Assembly: GCF_003967015.1 (NCBI RefSeq)
Contig: NZ_AP017560.1
Location: forward strand, 2,666,001 to 2,730,000
DNA: 64,000 bases
Source: Pseudanabaena sp. ABRG5-3
Lineage (GTDB): Bacteria > Cyanobacteriota > Cyanobacteriia > Pseudanabaenales > Pseudanabaenaceae
Reading direction: 5' to 3'
The position numbers and the translations under genes are program-made. Positions within the stretch are counted from its first letter, which is position 1. The number at the start of each line of letters is the position of its first letter. The notes under the pieces are model-generated. The model was not told where the DNA came from and made no database searches. It saw only the letters and a program-made list of their open reading frames with translations. This document shows, piece after piece, positions 35,225 to 44,382 of the stretch.

Positions 35225-36691
35225 ATGTCATATTTAAAATCAGTAAATAAGTTGCCCAAAGAAATAGATTCAGACAAGAAATCTATTAGTTACTTACTTT
35301 GGGGAATATGTATTATTGCTGCTACGGTTGGTCTATTTACAGCTAATTCCTTTGAGACTTTCTTAGGATGCTTAATTTGGCCATTACTTTTTTCATTACT
35401 GTGGCGACCAGGAGAACCGCCTGTATTACTATTCGCGGCTACTTTTCAGTCTGTTCAAGTGTTTATACCAGTAATTATTGCAGACCTAGCAGGCGAATCT
35501 TTGCAGCAAAGTTTACAGGTACAATCAGATATTAGTTCAGCATTCTATTTAGGGATAATAGCAATCCTTGTACTTGCCTGTGGCATGTACTTAGGTTCTA
35601 GTAAATTAACTAAATACTCAGGTTACTTTCAAGCAAAGATGAATGAATCTGGAAGTGAATTGAATGTTTATAGATTAGCATTATCTTATACTGTAATCCT
35701 TATATTTTCTTTGGCTATCAATTCTATAGCTTTTAGTGAATCTGGATTAACACAATTATTACTAGCTGTATCCTCCTTACGCTGGTTTGCTGTGTTTTTA
35801 ATTGCATGGTCAGGATTTCGTTATAGGCAATTCCGAATCTTAGTTATATGTGTCACTATTCTAGAGATTTTAATTGGTATTACGGGTTTTTTTAGTGGAT
35901 TTAAAACTGTTCTTTTTGTAATGTTAGTAGTATATGGCGGTACAAGTACTAAGATTAGCCGTCTGTTTCGTCCCCAAATTCTTATTTTATTGGCTCTGAT
36001 CCTGATTCTGACAACATATTGGCAAGGTGTGAAATCAGATTATCGTAGTTATGTTAACCTTGGTTCTCGTACTCAAACAGTTCAGGTTTCCTTATTTGAA
36101 AGATTGTCTTATCATGGTGAAGCTATTAGTAAGTTAGATGTTGAAGAAATTAAAAATGGTTTTGATTCAGGGCTAGAACGCTTAGGCTATCTTAAGTTTT
36201 TTGGTGGCAGTATTAAAACTGTACCAAGTATTATTCCCCATCAAAATGGGAAATTATGGTCTGAGGCGTTTGCGAACCTAGCTCCTCGGTTTCTTTTCCC
36301 TAACAAACCCATCATTGATGATTCTATACGCACTAATATATTTACAGGATTTAGAGTTGCTGGCGCAGCTCAAGGTGCTTCAGTTAGTATTGGTTATGTG
36401 GGCGAAAGCTATATTGACTTTGGAGTTCCATTGATGTTTCTACCAGTTTTTGGACTTGGATATTTTTGGGGTTGGCTCTATCAGTTTTTAACTAGAACAG
36501 GAGCATATCCTCTGTTGGGAATGGCAGCAGCAACAACGCTATTACTAAACTCAGCAATTTATTTTGAATCATCTAATTTGAAGCTAGTAGGTGGTGCAAC
36601 TAGTGCGGCATTGGTTTATGTAGTGTTTCTCTATTTTGGTAGCAATCTTGTCTGGAGTTGGCTAATAGGTAAATCACAAAAATCAAATTAA
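35225..36691 (+). CDS. Wzy-like multi-pass membrane protein (polysaccharide polymerase candidate)
   Basis: 488 residues with about ten or more hydrophobic helices, for example around residues 20-58, 65-92, 98-122, 150-185, 193-250, 260-275 and several in the last 110 residues. A large polar loop (about 277-380) with GSRTQTVQVSLFERLSYHGE sits between, the arrangement of O-antigen/EPS polymerases. Sequence families of Wzy are very divergent, so this rests on topology and on its place among glycosyltransferases. Together with a Wzt-type ATPase at the head of the locus it gives a mixed export picture. Confidence 0.7.
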   Translation: MSYLKSVNKLPKEIDSDKKSISYLLWGICIIAATVGLFTANSFETFLGCLIWPLLFSLLWRPGEPPVLLFAATFQSVQVFIPVIIADLAGESLQQSLQVQSDISSAFYLGIIAILVLACGMYLGSSKLTKYSGYFQAKMNESGSELNVYRLALSYTVILIFSLAINSIAFSESGLTQLLLAVSSLRWFAVFLIAWSGFRYRQFRILVICVTILEILIGITGFFSGFKTVLFVMLVVYGGTSTKISRLFRPQILILLALILILTTYWQGVKSDYRSYVNLGSRTQTVQVSLFERLSYHGEAISKLDVEEIKNGFDSGLERLGYLKFFGGSIKTVPSIIPHQNGKLWSEAFANLAPRFLFPNKPIIDDSIRTNIFTGFRVAGAAQGASVSIGYVGESYIDFGVPLMFLPVFGLGYFWGWLYQFLTRTGAYPLLGMAAATTLLLNSAIYFESSNLKLVGGATSAALVYVVFLYFGSNLVWSWLIGKSQKSN

Positions 36692-37884
36692 TGTTTAGTC
36701 AACGTAGACAAATTAATCTAGCAATTATTGCTTCGCATCCGATCCAATACTACGCACCGCTTTTTCAAGGTATTGCTCACGAATCTGATCTCAAGATTAA
36801 AGTGTTCTATCTATGGGATTTTGGAATTACTAATCAGATCGATCGCGGTTTTCAGCAATCATTAAAATGGGACATTTCTTTGCTTGATGGCTATGAGTTT
36901 GAATTTGTACCTAATACCAGTAAAGCCAAAGGGACTCATCATATATTTGGATTGCAAAATCCGACTCTTACGAAGCAAGTATTAGAGTTTAATCCAGATG
37001 CGATATTACTAACTGTTTCCTATAACTATATAAGTATTTATAGATTGCTTTGGCAGTTAAGAAATCATAATATACCGATTATATTTCGGGGTGATTCCCA
37101 TCGGATTTTGGCTAAGCAAGATCTAAAAAGTAAAATTAAGAGATTATTTATATCTTGGATTTTTCAAAATTTTGCGGCTTGTCTTTATGTTGGCAAAGCT
37201 AATTATGATTATTTTCGATACCACCATATTCCAGAGAATAAACTATTTTTCGCTCCCCATGCAATTGATAAACAGCGCTTCTCAGATGTAAATATTAATT
37301 TGCAGGAAAAAGTTAAGATTTGGAAACGAGAATTAGGTATTCCTTTAGATAATCAAGTGATTCTTTTTGCAGGGAAATTTGAAGAGAAAAAACGTCCTTT
37401 AGATTTGATTCAAGCTTTTATCCATGCTCAGTTGCCTTCAGTCTCGTTGCTACTAGTTGGATCTGGTGTTTTAGAATCAGCAATGCGGGACTTAGCCCAG
37501 CAAAATCAACATATTTATTTTGCGCCTTTCCAAAATCAATCACTGATGCCACTTACCTATGCTATGGGAGATGTTTTGGTTTTGCCTAGTTATGGTGCTA
37601 GTGAGACATGGGGACTCGCAATTAATGAGGCGATGTGTATGGGTAATCCTGTAATTGTCAGTAACCATGTGGGCTGTGCAGCAGACTTAGTAAAGCCATT
37701 TGAGAATGGGTTGATTTTTGACGCTGGAAATGTGGATGCGTTAACGGACTGTTTACGAGAGGCAATGGGCGATCGCGATCGCCTCAAACGATGGGGTGAG
37801 GAAAGTAAAAAAATTATCGCTAATTACTCATACGAGCATGTAATTGCAGGGTTAAAACAAGCTTTGCAATCAGTCTTAAAATAA
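36691..37884 (+). CDS. Family 4 glycosyltransferase (third)
   Basis: 397 residues. The stop of the polymerase-like gene and this ATG share one base (TAATG), pointing to coupled translation. INLAIIASHPIQYYAPLFQG begins the N-terminal domain, and the donor domain has VILFAGKFEEKKRPLDLIQA and YGASETWGLAINEAMCMGNP, whose two glutamates give E-x7-E. Last gene of the locus, ended by the hairpin at 37880-37914. Confidence 0.92.
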   Translation: MFSQRRQINLAIIASHPIQYYAPLFQGIAHESDLKIKVFYLWDFGITNQIDRGFQQSLKWDISLLDGYEFEFVPNTSKAKGTHHIFGLQNPTLTKQVLEFNPDAILLTVSYNYISIYRLLWQLRNHNIPIIFRGDSHRILAKQDLKSKIKRLFISWIFQNFAACLYVGKANYDYFRYHHIPENKLFFAPHAIDKQRFSDVNINLQEKVKIWKRELGIPLDNQVILFAGKFEEKKRPLDLIQAFIHAQLPSVSLLLVGSGVLESAMRDLAQQNQHIYFAPFQNQSLMPLTYAMGDVLVLPSYGASETWGLAINEAMCMGNPVIVSNHVGCAADLVKPFENGLIFDAGNVDALTDCLREAMGDRDRLKRWGEESKKIIANYSYEHVIAGLKQALQSVLK

Positions 37885-37914
37885 AAAAGCCTCGCAATGC
37901 GAGGCTTTTTTATT
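37880..37914. terminator. Bidirectional terminator between the glycan locus and ispG
   Basis: AATAAAAAAGCCTCGC (37880-37895) pairs with GCGAGGCTTTTTTATT (37899-37914) around AAT. A and T tracts on both sides and convergent genes make this a clear two-way terminator. Confidence 0.9.
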
Positions 37915-39178
37915 AAGGATCGACCCAGCGATCGTCGGATTTGATTAGGGCAATTAATTGTTCTACGCCTTCAGCTTCAGGGACGCGCTTAATTTCTTCT
38001 TTGCCGCGATAAAGCGAGATTGTGCCAGGGGTTTTGCCGACATAGCCATAGTCTGCATCTGCCATTTCTCCAGGGCCGTTGACGATGCAACCCATAACGG
38101 CAATGTCTAGACCAACGAGGTGCTTAGTTGCTTCACGGACTTTGTGGAGGACTTCTTCGAGGTTAAATAGGGTGCGTCCGCAGGAGGGACAGGCGACGTA
38201 CTCCACCATCGTTTTGCGAAGTCCGAGGGACTGGAGAATGCTGTAGCAAACGGGGATTTCCTTTTCGGGAGCTTCGGTGAGGGATACGCGGATGGTGTCA
38301 CCGATGCCTTGGGATAGTAATGTGGCAATGCCTGCGGTGGACTTGATACGACCATATTCACCATCGCCTGCTTCGGTTACGCCGAGGTGGAGGGGGTAAT
38401 CCATCCCCAACTGATCCATGCGCTTGACCATCAATTGATAGGCGGCGATCATCACAGGAACACGGGAAGCCTTCATCGAGATGACAATATTTCTAAAGTC
38501 GAGGTCTTCACAGATGCGGATAAACTCGATCGCTGATTCGACCATGCCCTGAGGCGTGTCGCCATAGGTAAACAGCATCCGTTCGGCAAGGGAACCATGA
38601 TTTACGCCGATCCGCATCGCTTTGCCCTGTTCTTTGAGGGATAGAACTAGGGGCTTGAGGGTATCGCGGACTTTTTCAGCGATTTCGTCAAATTCTGATT
38701 GGGTGTATTCAGTGCGATCGGCTTTAGGCTTCTCGAATACATAGAGACCAGGATTGATGCGGACTTTGTGAATATGCTTAGCGACTTCGAGGGCAATTTT
38801 CATGCCGTTGTGGTGGACATCGGCGACTAGAGGCACATCCAAATAAGTACGCTTCAGCTTTTGGCGGATTTCTGAGAGGGCGGCGGCATGAGCCATGCTG
38901 GGGACGGTAACGCGCACAATTTCACAACCAATTTCATGCAGGCGGCGAATTGCAGCGACGGAGCCATCGATATCGAGAGTATCTTCGTTAATCATCGACT
39001 GCACAACTACGGGCGCACCACCACCGATGGTGATATTGCCTACTTGCACGGGTCGGGTTTTGCGTCTGACGATTACACCGAGATTTTCACTGCCATCGAT
39101 GATTGGCTCAGTTTTTCCATTTTGGGTGCTGGGTCTATTCTCAGAAACAGTCGTCATAACACTTTTCGTTGCTTTCAA
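37913..39178 (-). CDS. ispG: 4-hydroxy-3-methylbut-2-en-1-yl diphosphate synthase
   Basis: Iron-sulfur enzyme of the MEP isoprenoid pathway that converts MEcPP to HMBPP. 421 residues. The opening after a 30-residue variable N-terminus is [20 protein letters not shown], followed by [10 protein letters not shown]; the 4Fe-4S cluster ligands are seen in [17 protein letters not shown] and [19 protein letters not shown]. Length and order match the plant/cyanobacterial type. The N-terminal residues 1-30 ([13 protein letters not shown]...) could be trimmed by starting at M8. Confidence 0.97.
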   Translation of the reverse strand: MKATKSVMTTVSENRPSTQNGKTEPIIDGSENLGVIVRRKTRPVQVGNITIGGGAPVVVQSMINEDTLDIDGSVAAIRRLHEIGCEIVRVTVPSMAHAAALSEIRQKLKRTYLDVPLVADVHHNGMKIALEVAKHIHKVRINPGLYVFEKPKADRTEYTQSEFDEIAEKVRDTLKPLVLSLKEQGKAMRIGVNHGSLAERMLFTYGDTPQGMVESAIEFIRICEDLDFRNIVISMKASRVPVMIAAYQLMVKRMDQLGMDYPLHLGVTEAGDGEYGRIKSTAGIATLLSQGIGDTIRVSLTEAPEKEIPVCYSILQSLGLRKTMVEYVACPSCGRTLFNLEEVLHKVREATKHLVGLDIAVMGCIVNGPGEMADADYGYVGKTPGTISLYRGKEEIKRVPEAEGVEQLIALIKSDDRWVDP

Positions 39179-39383
39179 CTATTTAGTGTATCTGAAGTGG
39201 CACATCGTGAAAATCATTTTTTCTTTTTAATATCCTATGGTTTACAAAAGATTGAACCTATATTTCGAGTTGTTTGGAAGGTTTTAGCAGCATTAACAAT
39301 GGGCTTAAGCCCATTGCCTGTTCAAGTTATTCATACAAGATGTCTTAGTCGCAATAGATACATTTCTTAAAATTAGGACAGCT

Positions 39384-39448
39384 TTTCATAATCGTTTCAT
39401 TTTCTTGGCTTTTTATGCTATATTTCAAAAAGTGAAACGATTATGAAA
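39384..39448. promoter_or_regulatory. 16-bp inverted repeat overlapping the mntC start codon
   Basis: TTTCATAATCGTTTCA (39384-39399) is the exact reverse complement of TGAAACGATTATGAAA (39433-39448), 33 bp apart. The right arm includes the ATG at 39443, and the gap holds AT-rich TATGCTATATTT, a likely -10 region. It could be a regulator-binding pair or a hairpin in the leader RNA that hides the start codon. Confidence 0.65.
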
Positions 39449-40450
39449 GTAATCATGAAGTCCAAAATCATTAGCAAATCAAGCTTGAAGGCGCTAACTA
39501 AATATTTAGTGAAGTACGCAGTTGTGATATCTAGCTGTGTACTGATGATTGGGCTGAGTGGATGCACGAACTCTGCAAGTCAGCGTGAAGCTGCCGAGAA
39601 CAGCGCCAATATTCGTCCAAATCCTCAAGGGAAAAAAGTAATTTTGACCACGTTTACAGTGATGGCGGATATGGCGCAAAACGTGGCGGGGGATAAAGCG
39701 ATCGTCGAGTCAATTACGAAGGTGGGGGCAGAAATTCATGGATATGAGCCAACACCAAGTGATTTGCAGCGCGGTCAAGGCGTAGATCTGATTTTAGATA
39801 ATGGCTTGAATCTAGAGCGTTGGGCGGATCGTTTTTATAACAGTATTCCCAAGGCAGCACGATTAACCCTGTCAGAGGGTGTGCAACCCGTAAATATTGC
39901 CGAAGATGCTTATCAAGGTAAACCCAATCCTCACGCTTGGATGTCGCCGCAGAATGCCTTGATCTATGTGGACAATATTCGTAAAGCCTTAGTCCAACTC
40001 GATCCTGTGAATGCTGCGACCTATGAGGCAAATGCTAAAGCCTATAGCCAAAAGATTAAAGATATTGATGCAAAACTCAAACAGGCGATCGCGGTAATTC
40101 CTCCTGACAAACGCTATATCGTCAGTTGTGAAGGAGCTTTTTCCTATCTGGCACGGGACTATGGTTTGAAGGAAATATATATTTGGCCAGTAAATGCGGA
40201 GCAGCAAGCTACACCGAAGCAAGTTCAAAAAGTAATTGATGCTGTTAGAGCAAAGCAGATTCCGACAGTGTTTTGTGAGAGTACGGTGAGTAATGCGGCG
40301 CAAATGCAGGTGGTGAAGGAGACAGGAGCGAAGTATGGAGGCGTGTTTTATGTGGATTCGCTATCTCCTCCCGATGGCGTGACACCGACCTATCTCAAGC
40401 TTCTCGAATACAACGTCAACACCTTAATCAAGGGATTGAATCCTACATAA
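39443..40450 (+). CDS. mntC: Metal ABC transporter substrate-binding lipoprotein (Mn/Zn type)
   Basis: Periplasmic metal-capturing protein of a cluster A-I (ZnuA/MntC) transporter. 335 residues. A basic start is followed by a hydrophobic stretch and the lipobox LSGC (Cys about 41), so the mature protein is lipid-anchored. Candidate metal ligands are H in AEIHGYEPTPSD, H in NPHAWMSPQNA, E in SCEGAFSYLARDYG and D in VFYVDSLSPPDG: the H-H-E-D set of Mn/Fe binders, where ZnuA would have a third His. A downstream ATG at 39455 would also leave a signal peptide. Its upstream inverted repeat suggests metal-responsive control. Confidence 0.9.
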   Translation: MKVIMKSKIISKSSLKALTKYLVKYAVVISSCVLMIGLSGCTNSASQREAAENSANIRPNPQGKKVILTTFTVMADMAQNVAGDKAIVESITKVGAEIHGYEPTPSDLQRGQGVDLILDNGLNLERWADRFYNSIPKAARLTLSEGVQPVNIAEDAYQGKPNPHAWMSPQNALIYVDNIRKALVQLDPVNAATYEANAKAYSQKIKDIDAKLKQAIAVIPPDKRYIVSCEGAFSYLARDYGLKEIYIWPVNAEQQATPKQVQKVIDAVRAKQIPTVFCESTVSNAAQMQVVKETGAKYGGVFYVDSLSPPDGVTPTYLKLLEYNVNTLIKGLNPT

Positions 40451-40521
40451 AGATATTTCTGAGAAAGTTTCTTGTTCTCAACTCTTCCCAACACACTTAG
40501 ACCATTAAAGAGGATAAAACT

Positions 40522-41253
40522 ATGGATACAATTAGCATTGATATTGAGAATGTGACAGTTGCCTATCATGGTAAAGTTGCGTTACATAGCGCTAATTTGC
40601 AACTAAAGGCAGGCACGATTTGTGGTCTGGTAGGAATGAATGGTGCAGGTAAGTCAACTCTCTTTAAGTCGGTAATGGGTTTTGTCAAGCCGATGAGCGG
40701 TCGAGTATTAATTAATGGTTTACCAATTCGGATTGTTCAAAAAAAGAGCTTAGTTGCCTATGTACCACAAACAGAAGAAGTAGATTGGAACTTCCCTGTA
40801 AGTGTTCATGATGTAGTGATGATGGGGCGTTATGGCTATATGAATTTTCTGCGGATGCCGAAAGCGCTCGATCGCCAAGTGGTACGTGAGAGCTTAGAGC
40901 GTGTGGAAATGTGGGAAATGCGCGATCGCCAAATTGGTGAATTGTCGGGTGGTCAAAAGAAACGTGCCTTTTTTGCAAGGGCTTTGGCGCAACAGGGTAA
41001 GGTGTTGCTTCTCGATGAGCCATTTGCAGGCGTGGATGTGAAGACTGAGAAGATGATGATTAATCTGCTAATGGAATTGCGCGATGTAGGTTATACGGTT
41101 TTGGTTTCTACTCACGATCTGGAATCGATTAATACTTTTTGTGATCAGGTGGTGTTAATCAATCGCACGATTCTTGCCTATGGTCAGACTTCAGAAGTAT
41201 TTACCGAAGAAAATATTTCACGCACTTTTGGCGGCTCGTTTAAGTTTGCTTGA
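40522..41253 (+). CDS. mntA: Metal ABC transporter ATP-binding protein
   Basis: 243-residue ABC ATPase of the same transporter. Walker [10 protein letters not shown], signature LSGGQ and Walker [13 protein letters not shown] are all intact, and the [20 protein letters not shown] segment is typical of the Mn/Zn/Fe subfamily. It lies 71 bp after the binding protein and is preceded by AAAGAGGATAAAACT. Likely the second gene of a three-gene operon. Confidence 0.93.
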   Translation: MDTISIDIENVTVAYHGKVALHSANLQLKAGTICGLVGMNGAGKSTLFKSVMGFVKPMSGRVLINGLPIRIVQKKSLVAYVPQTEEVDWNFPVSVHDVVMMGRYGYMNFLRMPKALDRQVVRESLERVEMWEMRDRQIGELSGGQKKRAFFARALAQQGKVLLLDEPFAGVDVKTEKMMINLLMELRDVGYTVLVSTHDLESINTFCDQVVLINRTILAYGQTSEVFTEENISRTFGGSFKFA

Positions 41254-41266
41254 TAGGAATTTCAAA

Positions 41267-42121
41267 ATGGATATTATTCATTGGTTTACAGCGCCGTTGC
41301 AATACGGGTTTATGGTGAAGGCGATTTGGGTGAGCGCCCTTGTGGGGATTGTTTGCTCAGCCTTGTCTTGCTTCATGATTTTGAAAGGATGGGCGTTGAT
41401 GGGCGATGCGGTATCCCATGCGGTACTTCCGGGGGTGGTACTTGCCTATGTGATCAATATTCCCTTTGCGATCGGTGCTTTTGTGTTTGGTGTAGGTTCC
41501 GTAATTGCGATCGGCTTTATCAAAGCAAATACAAGAATTAAAGAAGATACAGTAATTGGCTTAGTCTTTACGGGGCTATTTGCCTTGGGAATTGTGCTGG
41601 TATCGAAGATCAAAAGTACTGTCGATTTAGGACATATTCTGTTTGGGAATGTGTTGGGAATTGCTGATAGTGATATTGTTCAAACCGTGATTATCAGCGT
41701 GATTACCTTGGTGACGCTCGCGATTTTGCGAAAGGATTTGATTCTCTTTTGCTTTGATGCGACCCATGCCCGTTCAATTGGTATGAATACCACATTTCTC
41801 TATTACGTTTTGCTGTCGTTGTTGTCGCTCACGGCGGTAGCGGGACTGCAAACTGTAGGAATTATCCTTGTTGTGGCGATGTTGATTACCCCCGGAGCAA
41901 CTGCCTATTTATTGAGCGATCGCTTTGACCATATGATGTTGATTGCGATGGCTTCGGGGATGTTTGCCAGTGTGATGGGGACTTACATCAGTTATCACAT
42001 TGATGGCTCGACAGGTGGTTGTATTGTGGTTTTGCAAACCTTATTATTTTTGGCGGCGATGATTTTTGCCCCGAAGCATGGGATGCTAGCGCGGTCGCGG
42101 CAACAAGTTATGGAATCCTAA
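41267..42121 (+). CDS. mntB: Metal ABC transporter permease
   Basis: About 284 residues of an ABC-3 family permease with eight or nine hydrophobic helices. WALMGDAVSHAVLPGVVLAY and TLVTLAILRKDLILFCFDAT are the family signatures. The open frame starts upstream at 41174 inside mntA; the ATG at 41267, 13 bp after the mntA stop and behind AGGAATTTCAAA, gives the standard N-terminus MDIIHWFTAPLQYGFM. Last gene of the mnt operon; its stop overlaps the end of the convergent pentapeptide gene by 4 bp. Confidence 0.93.
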   Translation: MDIIHWFTAPLQYGFMVKAIWVSALVGIVCSALSCFMILKGWALMGDAVSHAVLPGVVLAYVINIPFAIGAFVFGVGSVIAIGFIKANTRIKEDTVIGLVFTGLFALGIVLVSKIKSTVDLGHILFGNVLGIADSDIVQTVIISVITLVTLAILRKDLILFCFDATHARSIGMNTTFLYYVLLSLLSLTAVAGLQTVGIILVVAMLITPGATAYLLSDRFDHMMLIAMASGMFASVMGTYISYHIDGSTGGCIVVLQTLLFLAAMIFAPKHGMLARSRQQVMES

Positions 42122-42633
42122 TCAATTCGCATCCCTTCTGTAACAGGATCAAAATTTGTTGGTAGTTTGGTACTAAGGCTATATTTTGCACCTGTAAACT
42201 TAGCTTCAGTAACTACGGCTTCGGATAGGTCAGCACTACTGAGATTTGCATCACTGAAGTCCGCTTCGCGGAGCCTCGATTGGCTTAAGTTGGCATTCAA
42301 TAAAATTGCTCCGTTTAAGGAAGCCTTAAGCAATATTGATTTGATAAGGGTTGCACCTGTCATTAATGAGCGACTGAGGTTTGCGCCTGTAAGATTGGCG
42401 CGACTTAATTCAACTCGATTGAGAATTGCGGTTGAGAGGTCGGCTTGAAACAAAAGTGCAGAGCTAAGATCACTTCCAGTCAGATCGGCTTTTCTGAGGC
42501 TTGCCCGACTTAGATTAATCTCTTTTAATACTAAACCGCTTAAGCTAGCGCCATCTAGTTCCGAGCCTTCAAAGTTACGCTCTCCTTGATTGTACTGGGT
42601 TAATAATTGTTCAGCACTGCTCACTTTTGACAT
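42118..42633 (-). CDS. Pentapeptide repeat protein
   Basis: 171 residues. From about residue 22 to 150 the sequence is a run of A(D/N)LxX pentapeptides: GASLSGLVLKEINLSRASLR, KADLTGSDLSSALLFQADLS and SRANLTGANLSRSLMTGATL among others, which fold into a right-handed quadrilateral beta helix. There is no signal peptide. Many such genes exist per cyanobacterial genome and most have no known role. Converges on mntB with a 4-bp overlap of stop codons. Confidence 0.9.
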   Translation of the reverse strand: MSKVSSAEQLLTQYNQGERNFEGSELDGASLSGLVLKEINLSRASLRKADLTGSDLSSALLFQADLSTAILNRVELSRANLTGANLSRSLMTGATLIKSILLKASLNGAILLNANLSQSRLREADFSDANLSSADLSEAVVTEAKFTGAKYSLSTKLPTNFDPVTEGMRID

Positions 42634-42689
42634 TCATCTATACCTGTTATGTACTTTTCTAGATTCCAGAATAACCTAAAGGCTAATCT

Positions 42690-43514
42690 TTATTTGCCTG
42701 CACTCAAAAGTGGAGCATACATCATCAAAGCGCAATTTTCGGTGATCAATTCTTCATCAAGAAGTTGATTTGTATGGCGATCGCAAATTTTACGAAAAAG
42801 CTGATTTTGGCGCATATATTTTCCTGCGACGGGGCCACTAATAAGGTGATTCTTTTCCACGATTTCATATCTGTAATGACTTTCCATATCAGAATGGATT
42901 GCTCTGCATAGATGCTCATCGGTTAGCCATAAACAAAGCTGATACTGATGTGGTGTTTTGTTCTCAATTTGCAGATCGATGTAGTTGTAGGAGACGGTTG
43001 CGCCACTGCCAAAGGGTAATGTGCGATTGACATCTGGGAATACGTCGTAGCTATGTCGCCAGCGTTCTTTGACCGATAGCGGTGAATGCAGTGTCATCCA
43101 ATAGATGAGGTTGGCGAGTTGACATAAGCCACCGCCATAGCCAGTGCTGACTTTGCCATTGTCTAAAACCATGCCTAGTTGAAATCCTCTCTGTTTGGTG
43201 GGATTACCGACTAAATACCAAAAAGAAAAGACTTCGTTGGGCTGAATCACTAATCCATCAATCTGCGCGATCGCAAGGCGTAAGTTTTCGATTTTGTTAT
43301 ATTGCAGCCACATTTCTACGTCTTTAAGTTGGCGCAGTAGGATCGACTAATGGCTAAAAATTTTGACGGGTAGGCGATCGCATTTAAGTTCGGTGGCAAA
43401 TTTGCGATCGCTGAAAATCCACTCAAGGTGACGTCTGAGAATGTAGAAGTAGCGCCCTAACCATAATCTCAATTTGCTGCGTTTGATTGTCTGGTGAAGA
43501 TTATGGTTTTGCAT
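42690..43514 (-). pseudogene. vanW-family gene interrupted by an in-frame amber codon
   Basis: The open frame 42690-43313 gives 207 residues of a VanW-like protein (VIQPNEVFSFWYLVGNPTKQ; YGGGLCQLANLIYWMTLHSP; RHSYDVFPDVNRTLPFGSGA). Reading further upstream in the same frame continues the family sequence (RSKLRLWLGRYFYILRR; LPVKIFSH) to an ATG at 43514, for 275 codons in all, which matches the usual VanW length. Codon 56 (43349-43347) is TAG, where related proteins have a glutamine after FSH; one C-to-T change explains it. The gene is either freshly inactivated, restarted at the ATG at 43313, or read through. The VanW role is unknown; it was first seen in vancomycin resistance clusters. Confidence 0.85.
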
Positions 43515-43717
43515 GGTTTTCTCAAGGGTGAGATGGGGTCAGGCTTGCCAAATACTGAGAATTCAGAAAACACAGGAAATTTAGGTTTCATGTATTTACT
43601 TGCGATCGCCAAGAGGTTGTGATTATTTCCTAAAATCTCATTTTTAGGATTAAGCCTTAATAGAGCAGATTTCAACTTTGGCGAGAGGTTTTCGTCAAGT
43701 AAAAACCGTATTTTCAT
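43469..43717 (-). pseudogene. Toxin-like DUF5615 (PIN-like) gene remnant
   Basis: The first 25 residues, MKIRFLLDENLSPKLKSALL, are the characteristic start of DUF5615 PIN-like putative toxins, with the first acidic residues of the PIN site (DEN). After about residue 25 the sequence no longer follows the family, which usually runs to 110-120 residues; the frame ends inside the vanW gene at 43469. I read it as a 3'-truncated toxin. Its ATG overlaps the original stop of the DUF433 gene (ATGA). Confidence 0.7.
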
Positions 43718-44038
43718 GAGATGAGTAACAATTTCTTTTTTGCCTGCTCTCTATGCGATCGCAGTCTTGTAATTAATTCTGAAGGTTCTTTTTTTAACCA
43801 TTCTTGATAGTGTTGTTCCTGTGACTGCTCTAGGCGGAACATATACAGCGCGATTACGCCAATAATAGGTAATTACGGCATAGATTTTCTCTAGGTTTAA
43901 GCTTGGCAGTTCTTCTAAAATTTCTTCGGGACTATAGCCGCTTAAATAGTATTTGATGACATCTTGGATGCCAATACGATGACCTTTGAGGCGGATGTCA
44001 TCTGGTCTTAGAAAATCAAAATAGTCTTCTAAAAGCAT
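43714..44038 (-). pseudogene. DUF433 antitoxin-like gene with a frameshift
   Basis: Residues 1-70 (LLEDYFDFLRPDDIRLKGHR; SPEEILEELPSLNLEKIYAV) are a normal DUF433 domain, the usual partner of DUF5615. The open frame then runs into unrelated codons and stops at 43751. From about 43845 the normal family end appears in another frame (YMFRLEQSQEQHYQEWLKKE) and runs 42 codons to a TGA at 43716-43714, which overlaps the toxin ATG. Relatives have more residues between RNRA and YMF, so a small deletion caused the shift. Confidence 0.75.
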
Positions 44039-44120
44039 AGCTATTGCCTCTTCTATGTGAATAATATCTTAACTCGGCTTGAGATTTGGCTGACAGATTT
44101 GCTGCGACTTCAGAATATTT

Positions 44121-44342
44121 TTAGACCTTTTGCCTTTGAGAAATTTGGATGAGTAATCGCAGGGCTTCGTTAACTGAGTCACTTGTGGGGAATGCTTGTG
44201 CAACATCAGGATCGAGTAGCACTACATTTGTTCCTGTTCTGTAGCGCTCAACGTATTTGCCTCTAACGCCACCTTTCTTCTTGCTAAAGTCATATTCAGT
44301 GCCTACTTCGTCCTCTAACTTGTGATTATTCTCCATACGCAT
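44121..44342 (-). CDS. Small antitoxin-like protein
   Basis: 73 residues, with the pattern LEDEVGTEYDFSKKKGGVRG, KYVERYRTGTNVVLLDPDVA and DSVNEALRLLIQI. Short acidic proteins of this kind (a D-F-s-gGVRGKYxxry core followed by a VVLLDPDVAxxF half) are common in cyanobacteria, often beside toxin-like genes, and are generally called putative antitoxins. No toxin partner can be named: the next gene on the same strand is the DarT-DarG fusion 40 bp upstream, and DUF433/DUF5615 lie downstream. Confidence 0.7.
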   Translation of the reverse strand: MRMENNHKLEDEVGTEYDFSKKKGGVRGKYVERYRTGTNVVLLDPDVAQAFPTSDSVNEALRLLIQISQRQKV

Positions 44343-44382
44343 AAAATCTCCATTTGTTTCAAGTTGTCAAAACATCAATAAA

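Noticed and set aside
38888-39370. 160-codon frame antisense to the ispG start
   Set aside because: Low-complexity shadow of ispG; no start signal and no recognisable domain.
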